From Legionella qingyii (lineage in GTDB: Bacteria; Pseudomonadota; Gammaproteobacteria; Legionellales; Legionellaceae), in contig NZ_QHJG01000047.1 in the NCBI RefSeq assembly GCF_003184185.1, positions 1-25,060 on the forward strand: a DNA stretch of 25,060 nucleotides, given 5' to 3'. A program made the position numbers and the translations under genes. A model generated the notes under the pieces. The model saw nothing but the letters and a program-made list of their open reading frames with translations, did not search any database and was not told where the DNA came from. Below, piece by piece: positions 1 through 6,827 of the stretch (within the stretch, counting starts at the first letter, position 1; every line of letters begins with the position of its first letter).

Positions 1-1127
1 CTGTTTTATCAGAGCAGTCTGTTTTATCAGAGCAGTCTGTTTTATCAGAGCAGTCTGTTTTAACTGAATTAAAACAAGAAGTTGAAGTAAATCAGATAAA
101 CTCTAAACAAAAATACAATTTAATTAAGGATAGAAATACAACTACAAGACAAATGGAAGAACCGAGTCTATTTAGAACGGTCCAATTAAATGGATTACAA
201 ACTCCAATTCATATGCAAACTCAAAAAGCTCAAAATATGAACGAAAATACTTTAACTCAAGAAGTGCAGCAATTAGATGAACCTGCTTTAATTGAAAATA
301 AAGATGAAAATAATTTGTTACAAAATGAAGATATTATTTTCAATTCCGATTCTTACCGAATTATAAAAAGTGTTTCATCGGATCCTGCTCAGTCTGCTGA
401 ACACACTGAAGAGCCAGAGTGTATTCCCTCATCACGTGAAACACGTATGAAATCACCATTGGCTCCTAAAGTGAATTCCTGGGAGAGCAAAGAAGGAAAA
501 AATGAGGAGGAGCAGGAGGCTTTATTGCAAGCCATAACAGGTGTAATAGAAAATCAAAAGGAGACAACGTTGCCAACTCAGCCAAAACCTGCGCCTCTCA
601 GTGAACGTATTGATGAGATTAAATTACCATTAATGGTTAATGTATTGGCAAATGAGTTACGTACTACGCCTATGGAAAGTTCTGCTCGTACTTTCGATAC
701 AATTCCTCAATCTCTCACTATACCAGTTCAAATAGATAATCCTGAATGGTCAAACCAATTTTCAGAACATATTACCTGGCTTGGCCAGCAAGAAATTAAA
801 GGCGCGGTAATTAAAATAAATCCTGAAGACTTAGGTCCGTTGGAAATCAATATTAAAGTAATAAACGATGTAGCTTCAGTCAATATAACGACACATAATC
901 ATCATGTCCGAGAAATTATTGATCAGTCGTTACCTAAACTACAGGCAATGATGGCTGAACAGGGCTTAAATTTATCAGAAGTGCAAATTGATTCTGATAC
1001 CGGTTCACGTCAATTTTCACAACAGAATAATGGTAATCAGGCACATTTGACTCACGAAGAAGAAGTGGGTGTTACCCCCTTAAAGACCAAGAGGGTAATT
1101 AAAGGTTTGGTTGATTATTTTGCCTAA
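1..1127 (+). CDS. fliK: Flagellar hook-length control protein FliK, C-terminal part (5' truncated by window)
   Basis: FliK is the molecular ruler that measures the flagellar hook and switches export specificity from hook to filament. The reading frame is open from the window edge (codons begin at base 3), so the ATG at 153 is internal and the true start lies upstream. The N-terminal part seen here is polar, Gln/Glu/Asn-rich and low in complexity, as in FliK linkers, and begins with a VLSEQS repeat. The last ~110 residues form the conserved Flg_hook domain, with the signature NPEDLGPLEINIKV followed by a helix resembling VREIIDQSLPKLQAMMAEQG. After this comes the Gln/Asn-rich tail typical of the family. 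The stop is at 1125-1127. No other flagellar gene is in the window. Confidence in the family is high because the LGPLEI motif and the helix after it are diagnostic. Confidence 0.88.
   Translation, partial: VLSEQSVLSEQSVLSEQSVLTELKQEVEVNQINSKQKYNLIKDRNTTTRQMEEPSLFRTVQLNGLQTPIHMQTQKAQNMNENTLTQEVQQLDEPALIENKDENNLLQNEDIIFNSDSYRIIKSVSSDPAQSAEHTEEPECIPSSRETRMKSPLAPKVNSWESKEGKNEEEQEALLQAITGVIENQKETTLPTQPKPAPLSERIDEIKLPLMVNVLANELRTTPMESSARTFDTIPQSLTIPVQIDNPEWSNQFSEHITWLGQQEIKGAVIKINPEDLGPLEINIKVINDVASVNITTHNHHVREIIDQSLPKLQAMMAEQGLNLSEVQIDSDTGSRQFSQQNNGNQAHLTHEEEVGVTPLKTKRVIKGLVDYFA
3..62 (+). repeat. 18-bp tandem repeat in fliK (VLSEQS)
   Basis: Three identical copies of gttttatcagagcagtct occupy 3-20, 21-38 and 39-56, followed by the first six bases of a fourth. 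The unit is in frame and encodes VLSEQS. The array is cut by the window edge, so the total copy number is unknown. Perfect nucleotide identity, including wobble positions, points to recent expansion by slippage. Confidence 0.95.
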
Positions 1128-1173
1128 GAATTAATTCGCATAACACATTCGCTCAAGAATAAGCGCGAGTTAT

Positions 1174-1506
1174 TTAATGGCAACTTCTTTTGCAACGAAT
1201 TATATCTCCATTCCAGCGGTCAATGAGGCAGCTTTGGCTACAGCCATGCCCTATGTATCTCCAATCTGTCCAATAAAATCTTCTATGGTGACGGTGGTGA
1301 TTGTATGGAGGCGGTCCATAATATGGAGATGGTCCATAATAGTCGCCGGAATGATATCCAACGAAATAAGCAAGCTGTTGGTATGACAGTTTTGAAGATG
1401 TCGTTTCTGCCTTAGCTAAATTGCTGTATAAGAAACCTGCGAGTATTGTAAAAGACAGAATAAGGAGCCGAAAAATCTTGTAGCTTTGAATGCTTACCTT
1501 TTCCAT
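1174..1506 (-). CDS. Small secreted Tyr/His/Pro-rich protein with two CX3C motifs
   Basis: This 110-residue protein is not recognised as a named family. A basic N-terminus, a hydrophobic stretch (about residues 12-27) and an AKA site give a likely signal peptide cleaved near residue 33, so the mature product is probably periplasmic or secreted. The middle is rich in Tyr, Pro, Gly and His (YYGPSPYYGPPPY then NHHRHHRR). The C-terminus carries CSQSC and CKRSC, a pair of CX3C motifs that could form disulfides. The ATG at 1506 has a good ribosome site (TGGAG about 8 bases upstream on the minus strand). It faces away from the dehydrogenase starting at 1587, so the two probably share a divergent control region. 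The His cluster could bind metal, but that is only a guess. Similar short secreted proteins of unknown function are common in Legionella. Confidence 0.7.
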   Translation of the reverse strand: MEKVSIQSYKIFRLLILSFTILAGFLYSNLAKAETTSSKLSYQQLAYFVGYHSGDYYGPSPYYGPPPYNHHRHHRRFYWTDWRYIGHGCSQSCLIDRWNGDIIRCKRSCH

Positions 1507-1586
1507 GTTGCAACTCCATATTATGTTGTTACATTAGGAATTATAGATTATAAATGATTTTTCTGGGTAACTTTTGGATACGATTT

Positions 1587-2432
1587 ATGAAGGAAAAGAT
1601 AATTCTAATTACTGGATGTTCCAGTGGAATTGGCTTTGATGCTGTTTTTAGTCTGAAGAAAAGAGGGCATAGGGTTATTGGTTCATGTAGAAAAATGGAA
1701 GATGTCCAAAAATTATTAGATAGGGGAGTAGAAGCCGTTCAACTGGATGTTTCGGATTCATCTTCAATTCAAAATGCATTCGCCGAAGTGTTGGTTAAAA
1801 CAGAAGGGCGCTTGGATGTTTTGATTAATAACGCCGGATATGGCCAGGCAGGGGCTTTGGAAGATATTACACGCGATGTCTTACGCGCTCAATTTGAAAC
1901 GAACGTTTTCGGACTGCTTGAACTCACTAATCGAGCTATTCCCGTCATGCGTAAACAGGGATATGGTCGTATTATCAATATAAGTTCGATTTTAGGCATA
2001 ATCAGTATGCCTTTTCGCGGTGCTTATAATGCATCCAAGTATGCAGTAGAAGGTATAAGCGATACACTAAGATTGGAATTGAAATCTTCTGGTGTTGATG
2101 TGATAACGATAGAACCAGGTCCTATAGAAAGTCAGTTTCGGGCTAATTGTGTAGATAATTCATTAAATAACATTGATATGCAACATAGCTTTTTCAGCAA
2201 ACAGTATGAACGGATGCTGACCTCTTTTAAGCAAAAGAAATCCGAATCTATTTTTACTCGAAAAACCGATGCAGTGATTAACAAATTGATTCATGCCATT
2301 GAATCTAAAAGACCTAATGCCAAATATCCAGTAACGTTCCCAGCTCATCTTATGATTTTTTTAAAATGGATTTTAAGCGTTAAAATGCTGGATAAATTCT
2401 TTTTGCGGGTTTCAAAAAATGAACTGTCCTAA
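1587..2432 (+). CDS. Short-chain dehydrogenase/reductase (SDR family oxidoreductase)
   Basis: This is a classical SDR, an NAD(P)-dependent oxidoreductase with a Rossmann fold. I chose the ATG at 1587 (281 aa) over the one at 1554 because SDRs begin a few residues before the cofactor motif. From 1587, TGCSSGIG starts at residue 9, while the earlier start would add an atypical hydrophobic stub. The NNAG motif is near residue 81, and the catalytic triad is Ser134, Tyr147 and Lys151 (SSILG, then YNASK). Basic residues after the second strand (SCRK) hint at NADP preference. The C-terminal extension beyond the core resembles SDRs acting on steroids, retinol or lipids (17-beta-HSD-like), but the substrate cannot be read from sequence. 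It stands alone, with no operon partner. Family confidence is high. Confidence 0.9.
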   Translation: MKEKIILITGCSSGIGFDAVFSLKKRGHRVIGSCRKMEDVQKLLDRGVEAVQLDVSDSSSIQNAFAEVLVKTEGRLDVLINNAGYGQAGALEDITRDVLRAQFETNVFGLLELTNRAIPVMRKQGYGRIINISSILGIISMPFRGAYNASKYAVEGISDTLRLELKSSGVDVITIEPGPIESQFRANCVDNSLNNIDMQHSFFSKQYERMLTSFKQKKSESIFTRKTDAVINKLIHAIESKRPNAKYPVTFPAHLMIFLKWILSVKMLDKFFLRVSKNELS

Positions 2433-2570
2433 TTTTGATACTTAGAGGTTGGCGGCCGTGATAAAAATGGCATGGAATGATAACTTTTTAAAAAAAAAGA
2501 AGAAAAATTCAATTTTCTTTGCTAATATCTAAATGGGTTAAAAATCATTAACTATCAAGGAAGTAAAATT

Positions 2571-2768
2571 ATGAAAAAATCAACAATAGCTGTCGCTGCT
2601 TTATTAACTGTATTAGCAGCTCCTGTAGTATCTGTTGCTTATGCAGATGATGCTTCTACTACTACTAGCACTTGCAAAGGCTGTAATGGTTGCAAAGGCT
2701 GTAAAGGTTGCAAAGGCTGCAAGGGTTGTAACGGTTGCAAAGGCTGCGGCGGTTGCTCTGGTAGCTAA
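2571..2768 (+). CDS. Secreted Cys-rich XGC-repeat peptide
   Basis: This is a 65-residue protein with a clear signal peptide (MKKS, a hydrophobic core, AYA cleavage after residue 25). The mature part is about 40 residues: a short Asp/Ser/Thr-rich linker, then ten cysteines in a run of XGC triplets where X is mostly Lys (KGC, NGC, GGC), ending SGS. Nothing else is in the mature chain, so the cysteines must be the functional part, binding metal, carrying a modification or crosslinking. AAGGAAG at 2557-2563 is a strong ribosome site 7 bases before the ATG, and a strong terminator follows at 2789. Exported Cys-repeat peptides of HvfA type are RiPP metallophore precursors modified by MNIO enzymes. 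Those use EGKCG motifs, and no MNIO gene is nearby, so the similarity is only loose. The DUF6969-like gene at 2844 is the only candidate partner. Confidence 0.8.
   Translation: MKKSTIAVAALLTVLAAPVVSVAYADDASTTTSTCKGCNGCKGCKGCKGCKGCNGCKGCGGCSGS
2673..2756 (+). repeat. 9-bp coding repeat array (XGC triplets)
   Basis: A degenerate array of 9-bp units encodes Cys-Lys/Asn-Gly. Synonymous changes alternate (ggctgt/ggttgc, aaa/aag), which gives a partial 18-bp period. Wobble differences with a conserved peptide indicate purifying selection on the XGC pattern, not fresh slippage as in the fliK array. Confidence 0.85.
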
Positions 2769-2788
2769 TCTGTAGTTTTGGTTTTATT

Positions 2789-2820
2789 AAGAGGTAGTTT
2801 TTACTACCTCTTCTTTTTTT
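2789..2820 (+). terminator. Rho-independent terminator after the Cys-rich peptide
   Basis: A perfect 10-bp stem AAGAGGTAGT / ACTACCTCTT with a TTTT loop (2789-2812) is followed by CTTTTTTT. It lies 24 bases before the next gene at 2844. Most transcripts should therefore end after the peptide, leaving limited read-through into the DUF6969-like gene, unless that gene has its own promoter. Confidence 0.9.
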
Positions 2821-2843
2821 CTTCCTATATGAAGTAAAGAAAT

Positions 2844-3560
2844 ATGATTACTCATTCTGAATTTACATTACCTCAACTTAGCAATTGGCATAAAAATATT
2901 TATTTGAAATACGCCAAACAAATTTTAGAAGCCCAACAAATAATGACGGCAAAAAAAGGTAAAAGCATTCTGCATTATACCTTACAAAGGAAACGACGTT
3001 TTGAACGAATGAGCCATTATCCTCGCGGAGACCGCATTGATCATAAAACTGGTGCTCAATATTTTTATCATTGCCATAGAGAAAATTATGAAAGTACAGA
3101 GCATGGACATTTTCATTGTTTTTTACGTTACAAACATATACCCAAAAGTATCAAACCAGCCCCTTTGGCAGATTGGGACAAATATATCGATAACCCTATG
3201 ACCCATTTAATAGCAATTGGCATGAATCAACTGGGGCAACCAATACGCTTGTTCACAGTTAATCGGTGGGTTACTTCAGAAATTTGGTATAATGCGGAAT
3301 ATAGTGCACGCTTACTTAAACACTATAAAATGACTTTAAATGATGATCCTTACTGGCAAGTGCTGGATCGCTGGGTTGAAGGGATTTTGCATTTATTTAA
3401 ACCACAAATTTTATGGTTACATCAAGAACGTGATAAAAAAATCATGCATCATCAGGCAAATAATAGTTCAATTGAGAACCCTTATCTAGATTATGATCTT
3501 GAGGAGCTTTCAGAGATTTCAATTGATTTAAAACAACAGATTGAATGGCTAATAAGTTAG
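2844..3560 (+). CDS. DUF6969-like His-rich protein of unknown function
   Basis: This 238-residue soluble protein has no signal peptide or membrane segment. From memory its conserved blocks match the uncharacterised family I know as DUF6969: HYPRGD (58-63), YFYHCHR (73-79), EHGHFHCFLR (86-95), HLIAIGMN (about 111-118) and LFTVNRWVTSEIWY (136-149), then W and LFKPQI further on. The closely spaced His residues in HCH and HGHFH, with acidic and Arg neighbours, look like a metal or cofactor site, suggesting an enzyme. Its activity is unknown. It lies just downstream of the secreted XGC peptide in the same direction, separated only by a terminator, which suggests but does not prove a joint role. 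The ribosome site is weak (gaagtaaagaa). The gene ends in a terminator at 3579. Confidence 0.75.
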   Translation: MITHSEFTLPQLSNWHKNIYLKYAKQILEAQQIMTAKKGKSILHYTLQRKRRFERMSHYPRGDRIDHKTGAQYFYHCHRENYESTEHGHFHCFLRYKHIPKSIKPAPLADWDKYIDNPMTHLIAIGMNQLGQPIRLFTVNRWVTSEIWYNAEYSARLLKHYKMTLNDDPYWQVLDRWVEGILHLFKPQILWLHQERDKKIMHHQANNSSIENPYLDYDLEELSEISIDLKQQIEWLIS

Positions 3561-3578
3561 TATAAACTATTTTACGAG

Positions 3579-3604
3579 GATTGATTTTTTTAAATCAATC
3601 TTTG
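3579..3604 (+). terminator. Rho-independent terminator after the DUF6969-like gene
   Basis: A perfect 9-bp stem GATTGATTT / AAATCAATC with a 4-T loop (3579-3600) is followed by TTTG. The stem is AT-rich and the T-run short, so termination may be partial. Confidence 0.65.
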
Positions 3605-3660
3605 TAGCGAATAAGACTCTGTAGACCTCAAATTCAAAAATCAAAATAATTAATCTGTAC

Positions 3661-3666
3661 TATAAT
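3661..3666 (+). promoter_or_regulatory. Probable -10 element of the PAS-receiver gene
   Basis: A consensus TATAAT lies 35 bases before the ATG at 3702, just after a terminator, so a promoter is expected here. No convincing -35 box sits 16-18 bases upstream, which suggests a weak or activator-dependent promoter. Confidence 0.4.
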
Positions 3667-3701
3667 TTACATGCAAAATTATAAATTCTTGGAGCATTTG
3701 C

Positions 3702-4601
3702 ATGTCATCCCACGCTAAAAATAGGACTGAAGAAGATCTCAATTCGATACATGAGTATTACATGGAAATTATCAATTCAATGCCCAATATTGTTTATTGG
3801 GTTGATACTGAATGTAATCTAAAGGGATGCAATAACAATTTTGTCAAACTGCTGGGACTCAATACACTCAAAGATTTCAAAGGCACTCCTTATCAAAAAA
3901 TGGAAGAATTTGCTCATTGGGATAAGGAACGAATAGAAGAATTAAAACTAGAAGATATGAAAGTGATATTTTCGGGTGTTCCTCAGCATAACGTGGAGGA
4001 AAAAGCGATTGAAAACAATTCGGGTAAGACTTTTTACTTCCTATCATCACGTATATTAATGCGTAATCGCAATAAAAAAGTAATTGGATTGCTCGTGATT
4101 TTAAACGATATTACTTTAAGCAAAGAACTTGAAAAACATACTAACGTTTTACAAGAAGACAATCAAAAGACTCAACCTTTATTAAAAGAAGGTTATTTGC
4201 CTACTGTGCTCATGGTAGAAGATAATGTTATTGCACAAAACGTTGAAAAAGCACTACTAACTGCATTGCATTGTCAGGTTGATATAGCTGATTCTGCTGA
4301 TAGTGCAATAAAATTATTTCAACCTGGAAAATATGATTTAGTGCTAATGGACATTGGATTAGAAGATTCTTCTGGCTATGTCGTTGCAAAACAATTACGT
4401 CAAAAAGAAAAGAATACACAACATCATGTACCTATAATTGCCTTAACTGGTTTTGAAGCAGATGTAGTAAAATACGATTGCCAGCATTATTTTATGGAGG
4501 GGGCAATCAGCAAACCTTTAACCTGTGAACAAGCCGAACAAATTATCAAACATTATGTATACCACATGGATGTTCCTGTACGCGGTTTGAAGACGACTTA
4601 G
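3702..4601 (+). CDS. PAS domain - response regulator receiver protein without kinase or output domain
   Basis: This 299-residue cytoplasmic signalling protein has a PAS sensor domain at about residues 20-140 (NIVYWVDTECNLKGCNNNFVKLLG, ending VILNDIT). A short Gln/Lys linker leads to a receiver domain at about 166-288. The receiver has every phosphorylation residue: acidic pair E173/D174 (VEDN), phospho-acceptor D217 (LMDIGLED), T249 and K271 (SKP). No histidine kinase core or DNA-binding domain is present, although PAS and receiver domains of this kind usually flank a kinase in hybrid sensor kinases. It may be a hybrid kinase that lost its core, or a stand-alone phosphate sink or adaptor. GGAG at 3691-3694 gives a good ribosome site, so the start is well supported. 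No partner kinase is in the window. Confidence 0.85.
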   Translation: MSSHAKNRTEEDLNSIHEYYMEIINSMPNIVYWVDTECNLKGCNNNFVKLLGLNTLKDFKGTPYQKMEEFAHWDKERIEELKLEDMKVIFSGVPQHNVEEKAIENNSGKTFYFLSSRILMRNRNKKVIGLLVILNDITLSKELEKHTNVLQEDNQKTQPLLKEGYLPTVLMVEDNVIAQNVEKALLTALHCQVDIADSADSAIKLFQPGKYDLVLMDIGLEDSSGYVVAKQLRQKEKNTQHHVPIIALTGFEADVVKYDCQHYFMEGAISKPLTCEQAEQIIKHYVYHMDVPVRGLKTT

Positions 4602-4641
4602 TATGCTGTTATCATGATCATTTTCGAAATGAACTTATTCT

Positions 4642-5760
4642 ATGAGCAGTAATTCAACCGAAGCCAGTCGTATTTTATCTTTAGATGTTTTTCGTGGTCT
4701 TACTATGGCATTAATGGTTTTAGTCAACAGCCAGGGAACACGAATTTCATACCCCATACTAGAGCACGCTGAATGGAATGGATGCACTTTAGCTGATTTG
4801 GTGTTCCCTGCATTTTTATTTATAGTGGGAATTACTACCGTTATTAGTCTTAAAAGACACATAAAAGTGGAGAGTAATGCATTGCTTTATCGAAGCATTG
4901 TTACCCGTACGCTTCTTCTATTTTTATTTGGTATGTTTCTTAATGCTTTTCCATCACATTTTGATTTAGCAACCGTGCGTGTTTATGGTATTTTGCAACG
5001 CATCGCCATTTGTTACTTAGTCTGCGCTCTTCTCTATCTTAATACATCAGTTAGAACTCAAATTTTTATTTTTTGTGGCATTCTTATAAGTTATTGGTAT
5101 TTTCTGACTCAAATTCCTATCCCTGTTCCTGGCATGGATCAGTTAAGTATGACAAGAAACTGGGCAGGCTTCATTGATACTATAATATTTTCCCCCGCAC
5201 ATTTATTATCGAAAACGTTTGATCCAGAGGGGCTTCTAAGTACTATCCCGGCGATTGCCACGACTCTATCTGGAGTTTTAGCTGGACACTTTTTGCTGAC
5301 CGCCATCAATAAGCAAAAGAAAAGTATGATGATGATTTTGATGGGCATATTATCCCTGTTATTAGCTTGGATATGGAGTTATTACGTTCCTATTAATAAA
5401 AATTTATGGACAAGCTCATTTGTTTTATGGAGTAGCGGTTTTTCACTTATTGTTTTTGGTTTGTGTTTTTTTATTATTGATGTATTAGGTTATATAAAAT
5501 GGTCATTGCCTTTTAAGATTTTTGGCATGAATGCATTATTTATTTTTATTTTTCATGTTGTTTTACTGAAAATTCAATCCATGTTTGTTTTTACCCTGCC
5601 TAATGGGTCACAAGACATTTTAAGAGTGGCAATTTCAGATTATTTATTTGGACGTTTTCGTCCAGAAAATGCGGGGCTATTTTACGCCTTACTCTTTCTT
5701 TTCTTAAATTTTTTAGTTGCTGCTTTTTTATATCGACGAAAAATATTTTTTAAAATTTAA
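4642..5760 (+). CDS. NagX/HGSNAT-like membrane acyltransferase (DUF1624/DUF5009 type)
   Basis: A 372-residue integral membrane protein with about ten hydrophobic segments. The N-terminus matches the heparan-alpha-glucosaminide N-acetyltransferase family: LSLDVFRGLTMALMVLVN, then HAEWNGCTLADLVFP, then FLFIVG. In the human enzyme the His of the equivalent H-A-x-W-N-G motif is the acetyl carrier, and here it is His42. Bacterial relatives (NagX, YeiB-like) are thought to acetylate sugars across the inner membrane using cytoplasmic acetyl-CoA. The C-terminal half keeps FGMNALFIFIFHVVLLK, also typical. It follows the PAS-receiver gene after about 40 bases and may be cotranscribed with it. The ribosome site is poor. 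The sugar substrate is unknown, and no amino-sugar catabolic genes are nearby. Confidence 0.85.
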   Translation: MSSNSTEASRILSLDVFRGLTMALMVLVNSQGTRISYPILEHAEWNGCTLADLVFPAFLFIVGITTVISLKRHIKVESNALLYRSIVTRTLLLFLFGMFLNAFPSHFDLATVRVYGILQRIAICYLVCALLYLNTSVRTQIFIFCGILISYWYFLTQIPIPVPGMDQLSMTRNWAGFIDTIIFSPAHLLSKTFDPEGLLSTIPAIATTLSGVLAGHFLLTAINKQKKSMMMILMGILSLLLAWIWSYYVPINKNLWTSSFVLWSSGFSLIVFGLCFFIIDVLGYIKWSLPFKIFGMNALFIFIFHVVLLKIQSMFVFTLPNGSQDILRVAISDYLFGRFRPENAGLFYALLFLFLNFLVAAFLYRRKIFFKI

Positions 5761-5815
5761 ACAATTATCAGACGGTTTCCAGTGACTTTGCTTGCTCTAG
5801 CATAGGATCTACATA

Positions 5816-5844
5816 TTGTTCATCCTTTGGGAGTTGGTTATAAT
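5816..5844 (+). promoter_or_regulatory. Putative sigma-70 promoter for the FmdB-DUF502-aspS run
   Basis: TTGTTC (5816-5821) and a perfect TATAAT (5839-5844) are 17 bases apart, 45 bases before the chosen FmdB start. The -35 box matches the consensus in only three positions. The location, in the gap before a tight gene run, supports it. Confidence 0.45.
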
Positions 5845-5888
5845 AACAGGTTAGATTAAACTGTCTGAAGTTAATGGAGTCGTTTTCG

Positions 5889-6179
5889 ATGCCAATTTAT
5901 GAATACCAATGTACAAGTTGTAATCATCATTTTGATTTGATGCAAAAAATCAGTGATGAGCCAGTTAAGCAGTGTCCTGTATGTTATAAAGATACAGTAA
6001 TTAAGCTTATTTCAGCTGCAGGCTTTCAACTTAAGGGTACCGGTTGGTATGCTACTGATTTTAAAAATAAAAGCAGTAAACCACAGGAAGCCACTACTAA
6101 GAATGACGCCCCAGGTTCCACAGAGAAATCAAAAGATACTTCTTCATCTAAAAAAACTCAAGATGGTGATAAAAAGTGA
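5889..6179 (+). CDS. FmdB family zinc-ribbon protein
   Basis: A 96-residue protein of the FmdB/CxxC-CxxC zinc-ribbon family, usually annotated as a putative regulator. Its molecular role is not settled. It begins MPIYEYQCTSC, the standard family start, with zinc ligands in CTSC and CPVC about 20 residues apart. The Lys/Ser/Thr-rich tail is disordered, as in relatives. I chose the ATG at 5889 over 5874 because GGAG at 5876-5879 is ideally spaced (9 bases) and the family starts at MPIYEY. Its stop overlaps the GTG start of the DUF502 gene (GTGA), implying translational coupling. The FmdB - DUF502 - aspS order is a recurrent gammaproteobacterial arrangement, by general knowledge. Confidence 0.88.
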   Translation: MPIYEYQCTSCNHHFDLMQKISDEPVKQCPVCYKDTVIKLISAAGFQLKGTGWYATDFKNKSSKPQEATTKNDAPGSTEKSKDTSSSKKTQDGDKK

Positions 6180-6805
6180 AAACAATGTCATTAAGAAGCT
6201 ATTTACTCGCTGGATTGGTAGTATGGCTACCCATACTAATAACCATAGGCGTATTGCGCTTTATTATTGACTTACTCGACAACACGGTTGCTTTAATTCC
6301 TAAGGCATATCAACCTGAGCAACTAATTGGACATTATATTCCGGGTTTGGGGGTTATCCTGTCGCTTGTGATTTTACTGGTTACAGGAGTAATTGCCACA
6401 AATTATTTTGGACAACGCTTAGTGGAGTGGGGAGAGTCCATTCTTATCAAGATACCTTTGGTCCGGTCAATTTATAAAACAGTAAAACAAGTAATTAATG
6501 CAGTATTATCTACAAACAGTGAAGCCTTTCGTAAAGTAGTGTTAATTGAATACCCACGTAAAGGATTATGGAGTATCGCCTTTCAAACAGGCGCAGGAAA
6601 TACTGCAATAAATAATAAAACAAAAGATGAAATGATCTCTGTATTTATACCAACTACTCCCAACCCCACTTCAGGTTTTCTTATGATGATTCCCAGAAGT
6701 GATGTAATTGAGTTAGATATGAGTATTGATGAGGCACTAAAATTTATAATTTCTTTAGGAGTAATGCCGCCAGCATCAGAGGCTGCATTAGCAAACAATT
6801 TGTAA
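6176..6805 (+). CDS. DUF502 family membrane protein
   Basis: A 209-residue protein of the DUF502 family, function unknown. Two N-terminal membrane segments are visible: [21 protein letters not shown] (about residues 7-27) and a second around [22 protein letters not shown]. The family hallmarks [29 protein letters not shown] and [17 protein letters not shown] are all present. The start is either GTG 6176, which overlaps the FmdB stop by four bases, or the ATG at 6185, and I kept the coupled GTG. It lies 22 bases before aspS in the same direction and probably shares its transcript. Homologues affect envelope traits in plants and bacteria, but no biochemical role can be assigned. Confidence 0.87.
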   Translation: MKTMSLRSYLLAGLVVWLPILITIGVLRFIIDLLDNTVALIPKAYQPEQLIGHYIPGLGVILSLVILLVTGVIATNYFGQRLVEWGESILIKIPLVRSIYKTVKQVINAVLSTNSEAFRKVVLIEYPRKGLWSIAFQTGAGNTAINNKTKDEMISVFIPTTPNPTSGFLMMIPRSDVIELDMSIDEALKFIISLGVMPPASEAALANNL

Positions 6806-6827
6806 AAATTTATATAGGCGGTTTTAT

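Noticed and set aside
1177..1386. Plus-strand 69-codon frame
   Set aside because: It is the antisense shadow of the small secreted protein, which has a signal peptide and a good ribosome site.
2673..2756. CRISPR-like short repeat array
   Set aside because: Units are 9 bp without spacers and encode the XGC peptide in frame.
5768..5890. Minus-strand peptide resembling a protein end (LPKDEQYVDPMLEQAKSLETV)
   Set aside because: It looks protein-like but has no start codon or ribosome site, has an in-frame stop just upstream, and overlaps the probable FmdB promoter.
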